Source: an uncultured Methanomethylovorans sp.
Lineage (GTDB): Archaea; Halobacteriota; Methanosarcinia; Methanosarcinales; Methanosarcinaceae
Direction of reading: 5' to 3'
DNA: 64,000 nucleotides
NCBI RefSeq assembly: GCF_963678545.1
Contig: NZ_OY782870.1
Span: 1,240,001-1,304,000, forward strand
Below, piece by piece: positions 57,149 to 64,000 of this stretch. Below the pieces are notes generated by a model. The model did not search any database, was not told the DNA's origin, and worked only from the letters and a program-made list of their open reading frames with translations. The translations under genes were made by a program, and so were the position numbers. Every line of letters starts with the position of its first letter. Within the stretch, counting starts at the first letter, position 1.

Positions 57149-60100
57149 TCAATTTCGTTGCTTCTTCAGATATTCATGTCCTGTAACAAATAATCCTGCT
57201 ACAAGGAATATCAATATCAATGTCCAGGTCCTGGATTTCTCTGGTTTTGTTTTGTCCAGGTCGGCATTTCCAGTCTCAAGAGGATTGTTCAAATATTCAT
57301 CTGATCCTGTAGCCTGTAATTTGTTAGTTTCTTCAACATTGACCTGTTTAGGTGTTCCTCCGGTTGTGATCGCAAATGGTGAAAAACCAGGTGTCTGAGA
57401 TTCAAATAACAGATAATCTGTGTTATTGCTTATCAAGCTGGTCGGTAACATTTTCCATTCATTGCCATTGTATCTCTGCAACCTTATTTCTTCTGGATTT
57501 ACACCCATATCCTGCATCCAGGAGCTAGCCACTTTGAACTTTACCTTTGAATCCTTGATGTTTGCTTCTGTCGCAAAGCCGAATTTACCTACCCAAATAT
57601 TGATGTATTTATAGACACTTCCTTCAGGAGTACTGTTCACTAGTTTTGACTTGTCATTCAGTACTTCTATAGTAGATGTTATCTCCCCGGAGTTCTTGAG
57701 GGAATAGAAGCTTATTGACTGTATCGGATTACCTTCTTTTGTAAATTCATAGCTTGCATTTTCATTCATTATTAAGTATGCATTTGCGATATCTTTCAGT
57801 AATACGTTCTCAAAGTCTTCGGCACTTCCGGCACCTCCACCACCAGTGCTACTCTTTGTGGTGCTGCTTCCTCCTCCACTTCCGCCACTGCTGCCGGCAG
57901 AGGATGTTCTGAGGTTAATAGTTACTGCATTTCCTGCCAATCCCTCTTCATTGGCTGGGATCAATGTATAGTTATAATCTGTATCACTGCTCAGGTCACT
58001 ATCTACATATGTCGTTGCTCCGCTAACGGTACCAATAACTATGTCATTGCAGCTTATTTGCACGTTCTTGGTATTGTCGGAAGCTTGCCATACCAGTGTA
58101 ATAGAACTTGTAGAAATGTTCGTTCCCGAGAGATTGGATATCTGCGGGAGTTTCACTGTAGTGGCAGAGTCATTGATCATTGTAGAATTTATGTTGCCAT
58201 TACTATCGACTGTTTGTATGCTGATAGTGTAATTGTTTCCTTCAGAAAGTCCTGTTGAATTGTAGGAGTTAATGGATTTACCAGATGTATTTGTGATAAA
58301 CACACCATTCATGTACACCTTCACATGGCTGAAGTCTGCATTGGATGGATTTACCCACTTCCAGTTGATCCAGTTCAAACCCACAGCACTCTCTTTAAGG
58401 TTGGTTACAGATGCAGGTGATGTTCTGTCTGGTGCAATAGTTATTGCTGTGTCATTTACGAGTACAGAGTTAATGTTCCCGGAAGTGTCTACAGTTCTGA
58501 TGCCTATGGTATGCGTGGTTCCTTCGGCTAGTTTTGTTAAGTTGTAATACTGATCAGATGTATTTATGGCAAATGTACCATCTATGTATATCATAGCATG
58601 GCTAAAGTCTGCATCAGTGGGATTTGTCCATGTCCATCTTATCCAGCTTGAGCCAACACCACTTTCTTTAAGATTGGTTACAGATGCTGGTGATGTACTG
58701 TCCTGGGATTCACTCAGGTGAAATACGAAGAGGCCATCATTGTAATCAGCTACATACGCATTATCATCTGATACAGCAACACCAAATGCATTTCCGGTAG
58801 CATAACTTCCTTCAAGTGTTGGTTCTATCGGGTTGCTTATATCTACTACTACAAGCCCATTGTCACTGGCTGCTACATAAGCACTATCTTCTGAAATGGT
58901 AACATCATTTGCATAGCCAACAGTGTCAAAAGTACTGGCAAGATTTGGTGATGAAGGATTTGTGATGTTCAGTATTGCGAGGCCATTGTTACCATCTGCT
59001 ACACAAGCACAATTACCTGCCACAGCAACATCATTTGCATATCCACGAGTGTTATAGCTGCCCACTAATACCGGTGTTTTCGGATCACTTATGTTAAGAA
59101 TGAATACGCCACTGAAACCATTGGCTATGTAGGCATAATTTCCTGATATGTCAACACTTTGTGCATCATCGGTAACATAATTGCTTACAAATGTTGGTGC
59201 TGCCGGATCACTGATGTTTAATATCAAAAGACCGCCAAAAATGCTTGCTACATAGGCGTAATTGTCTTTTATGGCAACTCCAGCTGCATCACCAGAATAG
59301 TTATAGTAACTGCTTTCGATCTTTGGCAACAAAGGGTTAGTTGTATTCAGGATCGTGAGTCCACTGTTGGCGATGTAAGCGTAATTCTCTGCAACATCAA
59401 TGTCATATGGATGGTTTTCAATACCAATAGAGCTTTCTACTTTTAATGTAGTGGGATTGGTGATGTTAACAATGACAAGTCCATTGTTATAATCTGCTAT
59501 ATAGGCATAGTTGTCTGAAGTAGCAATATCGTAAGCATTGTGAGTTGTGCTGTAAATACCGACGTATGCAGGCACTGCAGGATCAGTAATATTTAGAATA
59601 ACAACGCCATTATTTCTTCCGCTCATTGAATTGATAACGTACACATAATCTTCTGCTATATCCATTTCCTGTGCATTTCCAATATCATAGGTGCTTACAA
59701 GCACTGGTGTTAATGGGTTCGTAATATCCAGGATCGTAAGGCTATAGCCAGTTAAGTAGGCATAGTTTCCTGATACTTTTATTTCATTCACACTATTTCC
59801 AATGTCATAACTGCCTGCAAATGCAGGTGCAACCGGGTCTGTGACATCTACTATCATAAAGCCACTGCCAGATGAAACGTATGCATAGTTTCCTACAATA
59901 GCAACACTTCCTCCTTCTCCTATACCATAAGTGCCTGTTAGTGTTGGAGATACTGGGTTAGTGATGTCTACGATAAGAAGGCTATAAAAATCTTCATCTT
60001 CCATATTGTCTTTGCTTATTATGTATGCATTGTTGCCTGATATGGCAATGTCACTCATTTCACCAGCTACATAACTGCTTACATATGTCGGAGATGAGGG

Positions 60101-60550
60101 ATTACTGATGCTCATAATCGAAAGTCCATTGCTTCCGATCACATAGGCATAGTTGCCGGATACACAAATATCAGATGCAACACCACCAGTACTATTATTT
60201 CCAGTGATCTTGGGTGCAGAGACATCGGTTATATCCGCTATTATAAGACCATTTTCTCCATTGGCCATATAGGAGTAGTTACCTGCTAATGCAATGGCAT
60301 TTATTGTTGATGGAGTGGATGTTCTTGATATTTCAGATGGTTTTGTGTCATCGGTAAGATCCAAAATGACAAGATCGTTTCCTTGTCCAACGTATGTATA
60401 ATTTCCAGCTATTGCAATGTCGTAATTGTCTCCACCAAGGCTATCAACTAATTCTATGTTCGTTCCTTGAGCCGGAGAGATCCCTGCAATGATCATCGTT
60501 ATGATCAATATTAGAGCTACATGACTTGCTTCTTTCAATTTGATTCTCAT
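57149..60550 (-). CDS. LVIVD-repeat surface protein with FN3-like domains and PGF-pre-PGF domain
   Basis: A 1133-residue secreted, membrane-anchored protein. After a signal peptide (HVALILIITMIIAGISPAQG) come 14 LVIVD units (about 30-620; NYAYIADYNNGLVIVNITNPT), enough for two seven-bladed propellers. Three FN3-like domains follow (about 625-880, SPASVTNLKES.VG..WI.W.W.NP twice and one divergent), a Gly/Ser linker (GSSGGSGGGSS), a PGF-pre-PGF domain (about 910-1065, FTKEGNPIQSISFYSLKNSGEI...TPGFSPFAITTG) and a C-terminal helix with a basic tail (LILIFLVAGLFVTGHEYLKKQRN). The layout displays the propellers outside the S-layer. Ligands are unknown. GGTGA lies six bases before the ATG. Confidence 0.88.
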   Translation of the reverse strand: MRIKLKEASHVALILIITMIIAGISPAQGTNIELVDSLGGDNYDIAIAGNYTYVGQGNDLVILDLTDDTKPSEISRTSTPSTINAIALAGNYSYMANGENGLIIADITDVSAPKITGNNSTGGVASDICVSGNYAYVIGSNGLSIMSISNPSSPTYVSSYVAGEMSDIAISGNNAYIISKDNMEDEDFYSLLIVDITNPVSPTLTGTYGIGEGGSVAIVGNYAYVSSGSGFMIVDVTDPVAPAFAGSYDIGNSVNEIKVSGNYAYLTGYSLTILDITNPLTPVLVSTYDIGNAQEMDIAEDYVYVINSMSGRNNGVVILNITDPAVPAYVGIYSTTHNAYDIATSDNYAYIADYNNGLVIVNITNPTTLKVESSIGIENHPYDIDVAENYAYIANSGLTILNTTNPLLPKIESSYYNYSGDAAGVAIKDNYAYVASIFGGLLILNISDPAAPTFVSNYVTDDAQSVDISGNYAYIANGFSGVFILNISDPKTPVLVGSYNTRGYANDVAVAGNCACVADGNNGLAILNITNPSSPNLASTFDTVGYANDVTISEDSAYVAASDNGLVVVDISNPIEPTLEGSYATGNAFGVAVSDDNAYVADYNDGLFVFHLSESQDSTSPASVTNLKESGVGSSWIRWTWTNPTDADFSHAMIYIDGTFAINTSDQYYNLTKLAEGTTHTIGIRTVDTSGNINSVLVNDTAITIAPDRTSPASVTNLKESAVGLNWINWKWVNPSNADFSHVKVYMNGVFITNTSGKSINSYNSTGLSEGNNYTISIQTVDSNGNINSTMINDSATTVKLPQISNLSGTNISTSSITLVWQASDNTKNVQISCNDIVIGTVSGATTYVDSDLSSDTDYNYTLIPANEEGLAGNAVTINLRTSSAGSSGGSGGGSSTTKSSTGGGGAGSAEDFENVLLKDIANAYLIMNENASYEFTKEGNPIQSISFYSLKNSGEITSTIEVLNDKSKLVNSTPEGSVYKYINIWVGKFGFATEANIKDSKVKFKVASSWMQDMGVNPEEIRLQRYNGNEWKMLPTSLISNNTDYLLFESQTPGFSPFAITTGGTPKQVNVEETNKLQATGSDEYLNNPLETGNADLDKTKPEKSRTWTLILIFLVAGLFVTGHEYLKKQRN

Positions 60551-60891
60551 TTACTTCACCCGTTCCGCAAATTGTATAGACCTGTGAGTACGCATAATTT
60601 TATTCTAATATGTTTATTATATTATAATAATATATCTACCAGGATGTTATTCGGGTGGCAAAGTCAATATTATTTGAAGTCATCAGTTGTCTCTTTTTCA
60701 GAGTCAATGCTATTTTGAAAAGTAGTTACTCAATCGGCACCCGATACTCAAAAGCTCTGCATTTCGAAGACTGATTTTATATTTTTCGTTGTTACAGGGT
60801 CATTGAATATTCTAACAATAGCAGTCATAGTAAGGATTTATGAAGTAGGAAGTATAGATTTCAAATGTTGGTTTGTAATAAGGATGGTATT
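60551..60891. other. Divergent intergenic region upstream of the LVIVD and flavoprotein genes
   Basis: About 340 AT-rich bases holding both promoters; an AT run at 60610-60635 (TTATTATATTATAATAATATATC) offers several TATA candidates. No gene, RNA or clear operator was recognised. Confidence 0.45.
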
Positions 60892-61557
60892 ATGAAAATA
60901 GTTGCAATACAATCAAGCCCAAGAGGCAAGAATAGCAATACATTGAAGCTTTTGGATGCGGCTCTGGAAGGTGTCACAGCAGCAGGAGGAGAAACGGAGT
61001 TAGTTGATGTCACAAAATTGAATATCAAGTACTGTAAAGCATGTGATGTTTGTCATAAGATAGGTGTATGCCCCATAAAGGATGATTACAATGCCGTATT
61101 GGAAAAATTGCTGGATGCAGACGGTATCATATGGAGTAGCCCTAATTATATGGCTAATGTGACTGCACAACTTAAGACATTGTTTGATAGGAGTCCTCAT
61201 GTTGCTCATGAGCAGCTCTTTGACGAAAAGTATGGTTTTTCTTTGACAACTGCAGGTAGCAGTGATGTTAATTTTGTGCTTGATATCATGAATGCTTTCA
61301 TGAGGATATGCGGAGGCAATATCATCGGTGGCGTGGGATGTGCAATGGTCCAAGGTCCATCTGCAATGGAAGCAGCTATTGGAAGATCATATGAGATGGG
61401 TAGAGATCTTGTGGAAGCTATACGTGAGAAAAGAAAATATCCTGAGCAGGAAGCGGTACATAAGGCATGGAGAGAAGGGTTCAGAAACGTCATAATAGCC
61501 AACAAAGAGCAGTGGCCTCATAATGTGGACCACTGGATTTCAAAGGGTTGGTTATAA
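60892..61557 (+). CDS. Iron-sulfur flavoprotein (Isf-like), second copy
   Basis: A 221-residue flavodoxin-fold NADPH-dependent FMN reductase family protein. MKIVAIQSSPRGKNSNT is the flavin phosphate loop, and C48-x2-C51-x2-C54-x5-C60 followed by PIKDDY has exactly the cysteine spacing of the protein at 8439-8999. SSPNYMANVTAQLKTLFDRSP is the second flavin contact. The C-terminal 60 residues are longer than in the first copy (YPEQEAVHKAWREGFRNVIIANKEQWPHNVDHWI). Electron transfer is the likely role. GGATGG before the ATG supports the start at 60892. The DUF169 gene follows within 50 bases, probably in one operon. Confidence 0.82.
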   Translation: MKIVAIQSSPRGKNSNTLKLLDAALEGVTAAGGETELVDVTKLNIKYCKACDVCHKIGVCPIKDDYNAVLEKLLDADGIIWSSPNYMANVTAQLKTLFDRSPHVAHEQLFDEKYGFSLTTAGSSDVNFVLDIMNAFMRICGGNIIGGVGCAMVQGPSAMEAAIGRSYEMGRDLVEAIREKRKYPEQEAVHKAWREGFRNVIIANKEQWPHNVDHWISKGWL

Positions 61558-61604
61558 GCATATTTTACAGAAGGTGGACTGGTTATTTTATGGGGAGTGG
61601 TAAT

Positions 61605-62396
61605 ATGGTAAGTGTTGGGGAGCTGGGGAAGAAACTTGTGGAGGCCGGGAGGCTGAAGTTGCGCCCGCTTTGTGTATATGGCTCTGATAAGATGCCGCAA
61701 GATGCTGTACCATCGTATAAAATTGATCGGTGCATAGCAAGGGTTGCCTATAGTGTTGCGCTTTCGGATAAAATATCCGCTGTTTACGTCGAAGCAGGTC
61801 ATGAGCAGTGTTGCGGCGGTGGGTTGGTGTGGATGGGTTTTGCAGAACCGCACCCTAAACTTAAGTATTTTGTGACTGTGGGCACCCCGGATTTCCGTGG
61901 TGGTGCTGCGGAGAATTTGAAGGCAACGGCAGAGCTATTTGATGAGCAAAAAAAGCGCATTGGTATAATTACTCCGCCAGGTAAATACATTATCATTGCA
62001 CCGTGTACCGATGAGATTGAGCTAGCAACGATCAGGTCAGTCCTCCTCTTCGCAGGTGCTGAACAGATAAGGAACCTGTGCGGACTGGCACAGTTCAGCA
62101 GTTCCAATCCTTTCTTCAAGACTCTGATCCCCGCCGGAGCTACCTGTTCAGTGATGATTACTTTCCCTGCAGGCATGGCAGAACATGCACCAAAAGATTC
62201 TGCTTATATCGGTCCCACTGATCCTACTGGAAACCTGTGGTTTCCTCCAGATATGTTGGTCATGGGCATTCCGGCATCTTTAGCCATACAGATGTCAACT
62301 GATCTGGATGAGTCTTTCATAGGAAGGAGGAGTAAAATAGCATATCCTGAAAAAAGAATTAGAATCGAAGATGCTGAATGCACTTTCAATAAATGA
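61605..62396 (+). CDS. DUF169 family protein
   Basis: A 263-residue protein of family DUF169 (PF02596). GRLKLRPLCVYGSDKMPQDAVP at the N-terminus, EAGHEQCCGGGLVWMGF (about 63-80, with a Cys-Cys-Gly motif) and PFFKTLIPAGATCSVMITFPAGMAEHAPKDSAYIGPTDPTG are typical. The function is unknown; the conserved cysteines suggest a redox or metal role, and the adjacent Isf-like gene supports a redox setting. ATG 61605 lies five bases after GGAGTGG; ATG 61590 is an alternative. Confidence 0.83.
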   Translation: MVSVGELGKKLVEAGRLKLRPLCVYGSDKMPQDAVPSYKIDRCIARVAYSVALSDKISAVYVEAGHEQCCGGGLVWMGFAEPHPKLKYFVTVGTPDFRGGAAENLKATAELFDEQKKRIGIITPPGKYIIIAPCTDEIELATIRSVLLFAGAEQIRNLCGLAQFSSSNPFFKTLIPAGATCSVMITFPAGMAEHAPKDSAYIGPTDPTGNLWFPPDMLVMGIPASLAIQMSTDLDESFIGRRSKIAYPEKRIRIEDAECTFNK

Positions 62397-62427
62397 GTGC
62401 TATTTTGCGTTTTAATATCATTGATGG

Positions 62428-62459
62428 TTCCGCTTTTGCATATTTCTGCAAAAACGGAA
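62428..62459. terminator. Long hairpin between convergent genes
   Basis: TTCCGCTTTTGCA and TGCAAAAACGGAA pair over 13 positions with one mismatch and a 6-base loop, between the convergent DUF169 and lipoprotein genes. It could end transcription from both sides. Confidence 0.5.
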
Positions 62460-62501
62460 TTATCAACAAAGAAGAGTATAGTTTAAATATATACTTTAAT
62501 T

Positions 62502-62765
62502 TTAGATTGTGGTCTCAGGTGCGGTCATGTTTGCTGAACCGTTTCCAGGTACCATTGTTTCACTTGTTGGTGGTACTGTACCATTCAATCCCGGCTGCAT
62601 TCCTGGACCTGCTGGTGGTACTGTTCCATTCTCTGGAGCCATAGGTGCAGTTGTTTCATTTGTAGTCTTTTCTGTTGTTTCTGCTGTTTTGTCAGCACAG
62701 CCTGAAATTGCTACTAGGCTTACAACAAGCAGTCCCAATACTAAAAAATTGAGCACTTTCTTCAT
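62502..62765 (-). CDS. Small Pro/Thr/Asn-rich lipoprotein
   Basis: An 87-residue exported protein. The signal helix KVLNFLVLGLLVVSLVAISGCADK contains a lipobox (AISGC), so the mature chain should be lipid-anchored at Cys24. The rest is low-complexity, rich in Thr, Pro, Gly and Asn, with NGTVPP present twice; N-x-T sequons suggest N-glycosylation. I recognise no domain. GAGGTGA four bases before the ATG sets the start at 62765, and a TATA-like box lies about 50 bp further upstream. Confidence 0.75.
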   Translation of the reverse strand: MKKVLNFLVLGLLVVSLVAISGCADKTAETTEKTTNETTAPMAPENGTVPPAGPGMQPGLNGTVPPTSETMVPGNGSANMTAPETTI

Positions 62766-62813
62766 ATCGTCACCTCTATTCGGTTTGGAATAGAGTTTTT
62801 CCATAAGAACGAT

Positions 62814-62824
62814 ACTATATATTG
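62814..62824 (-). promoter_or_regulatory. TATA element of the lipoprotein gene
   Basis: On the minus strand AATATATAGTA lies about 50 bases upstream of the ATG at 62765, the position expected with a 20- to 25-base leader. Confidence 0.4.
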
Positions 62825-63003
62825 ATTTTGTTCTCTTGAGATGTGGGATTTATATATTTCAAGATTGAGCAATTGGTTTATTTCAATATTTAATTAGTTT
62901 GAGATTTCATCGCTATATTTTTTAATAAGTACTTAATTTAGGCATGTTTTCAGGAATCTATTTAAAAATCTAAGCCAATGATTGTCAATTTTGTAAGAAG
63001 ATA

Positions 63004-63120
63004 TTAAGTGAACTTGTTATTGATTTGCTGAAGTTCAAAAGTCTTTGTATCAACAACGAATTCATTTCCCGTTTCTTCCAACCAACAATTTATAGCTTCT
63101 AGTAACTCAAAAATTGCCTA
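63004..63120 (-). other. In-frame amber codon and 37-codon open extension (candidate pyrrolysine readthrough)
   Basis: The hypothetical gene starting at 63906 meets TAG at 63118-63120 after 262 codons. The same frame stays open for 37 further codons to a TAA at 63004-63006. The encoded tail (AIFELLEAINCWLEETGNEF, then VVDTKTFELQQINNKFT) looks like ordinary protein: amphipathic, charged and of balanced composition. In pyrrolysine-using methanogens UAG can be read as an amino acid, giving a 300-residue product with Pyl at position 263. Alternatives are a genuine stop or a recent nonsense mutation. Confidence 0.5.
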
Positions 63121-63906
63121 AGAGTAAGCATCTAGCATTTCAGGATTGATTTTATAATAATTGAGGCACTTTTCGATATTATATTTTGGTATATCTCCAA
63201 AGTCCCATACGATGAATTTGTCTTTTTCTAAATGCTTCAATAATAGATGTCTTTGAGGGAATGGATTTTTACTGTTCAGTTCGATACCATTTTGAATTTT
63301 ATAGCCTTCTGCTTTTTCGGTTGTATCCATATATAAACCATTGATTTTCTGAATAGATTCAAGATGCCTTATACTTTTCAATATTCTTATTAAGGCTATC
63401 ACTTGATTATTTTCTAATTTCTCTAAAATAAATGGGTTTTTCAAAATATCATGCAAAGCCTCTTCAGTTACTTCCCAGTTTTTAAAAACTTGAAACCCTA
63501 TGTATTTATTTTGGGCAATTTTATTTTTAAAATCTTTTCGTTGTATATCTAAAAGGTTAGTTATTGATTTAGTTGTAAATATTTTCTCATCAAGTGTATA
63601 GACTATCTTTTGCAATTGGTTTAATATCGACATAATTTCTCTATCAATTTGCATTTTAGCATAATCAAATATTTCTCGATTTAGCTGCTTAGTTGAAAAT
63701 GATTGGGCAGTTTCATAGAATAAATAGATAAAAGGAATAGCGATAAAAGCAGCTGAAATATTTATGAGCAAATCATAATAACCTGAATTTATTTTATTTG
63801 ATAATATATAAAAAAAATCTCCTGTAATGATTGCAGCTAGGTAGGGTAATGATTTAAAAAATATCCTTTTTGATTTGTTGTATAGTCTGAAACCAAAAAT
63901 ATCCAT
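63118..63906 (-). CDS. Hypothetical membrane protein (possibly extended past an in-frame TAG)
   Basis: A 262-residue protein I do not recognise. Two hydrophobic helices (about 19-35, SLPYLAAIITGDFFYIL; about 45-68, LLINISAAFIAIPFIYLFY) form a hairpin anchor, followed by a helical cytoplasmic domain of about 190 residues rich in Lys, Asn, Ile and Phe. There is no catalytic motif I can name. Composition and codon use are more AT-rich than the core genes, suggesting acquisition. GAGGTGAT directly before the ATG supports the start firmly. The annotated stop is TAG, and the frame continues 37 codons to 63004 (see that entry). Confidence 0.7.
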   Translation of the reverse strand: MDIFGFRLYNKSKRIFFKSLPYLAAIITGDFFYILSNKINSGYYDLLINISAAFIAIPFIYLFYETAQSFSTKQLNREIFDYAKMQIDREIMSILNQLQKIVYTLDEKIFTTKSITNLLDIQRKDFKNKIAQNKYIGFQVFKNWEVTEEALHDILKNPFILEKLENNQVIALIRILKSIRHLESIQKINGLYMDTTEKAEGYKIQNGIELNSKNPFPQRHLLLKHLEKDKFIVWDFGDIPKYNIEKCLNYYKINPEMLDAYS

Positions 63907-63960
63907 TTAATCACCTCACAAAATTAGTAAAACCAAATACCCTAAAACATTATAATACAC

Positions 63961-63970
63961 CTTTATATTT
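63961..63970 (-). promoter_or_regulatory. TATA element of the hypothetical membrane protein gene
   Basis: AAATATAAAG on the minus strand lies 55 to 64 bases before the ATG at 63906, leaving room for a leader that includes the GAGGTGAT ribosome binding site. Confidence 0.4.
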
Positions 63971-64000
63971 GGATGTAAACTCTTTTCAAACGCTACATTA

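Overview
The window reads as chromosomal DNA of a methanogenic archaeon of the Methanosarcinales, most likely a methylotrophic member of the Methanosarcinaceae; I cannot fix the genus. Support comes from an archaeal information-processing set (MCM helicase, RIO2 kinase, archaeal TrmJ, beta-CASP RNA nuclease, DUF424, DUF460), a two-subunit pyruvate carboxylase with its biotin ligase, and surface proteins built from LVIVD propeller repeats, disaggregatase-type DNRLRE domains, an S-layer domain and a PGF-pre-PGF domain. A MEDS-domain histidine kinase also fits. Shine-Dalgarno sequences of GGTG/GAGG type and TATA-like boxes precede many genes. No rRNA, tRNA or CRISPR array was seen.

Layout. 1-11.5 kb: end of a tRNA methylthiotransferase gene, a CLC chloride channel, then an acetate/acetyl-CoA block (fused ADP-forming acetyl-CoA synthetase, a Pta-N-terminus-like DRTGG protein, and a convergent AMP-forming acetyl-CoA synthetase), an Isf-like flavoprotein, phosphoglycerate kinase, an AMMECR1 protein and a nucleoside deoxyribosyltransferase. 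11.5-18.6 kb: an accessory island with a 401-bp non-autonomous element flanked by an exact 8-bp target duplication, an LVIVD/DNRLRE surface-protein gene split by an IS5-type insertion, and an intact paralogue. 18.6-34.2 kb: ABC1 kinase, sugar-dehydrogenase-like propeller, MEDS/PAS/GAF histidine kinase, CobW-type GTPase, FKBP isomerase, a GT39-like membrane protein, a CYTH-HD fusion, and a CheW plus poly-HAMP receptor pair.

34.3-43.9 kb: pycB-pycA-birA with a translationally coupled S-layer-domain protein, two overlapping coiled-coil proteins, MCM-DUF424 and TrmJ. 44.0-46.8 kb: four small accessory-looking genes (DJ-1/PfpI, transglutaminase-like, Sfp-type phosphopantetheinyl transferase, GyrI-like). 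46.9-56.9 kb: RIO2, DUF460, DUF2148, MobA-like, an unknown coupled gene, DUF1638, TPR, beta-CASP nuclease and TopA. 57.1-64 kb: a third LVIVD protein, a second Isf-like flavoprotein, DUF169, a small lipoprotein, and an AT-rich membrane-protein gene whose frame runs 37 codons past an in-frame TAG, a candidate pyrrolysine codon.

How it fits together. ADP- and AMP-forming acetyl-CoA synthetases allow acetate to be made with ATP recovery or captured at low concentration; pyruvate carboxylase makes oxaloacetate for biosynthesis; BirA biotinylates PycB. The LVIVD proteins contain 7, 14 and 14 repeat units by my count, as expected for one or two seven-bladed propellers each, and probably decorate the cell surface.
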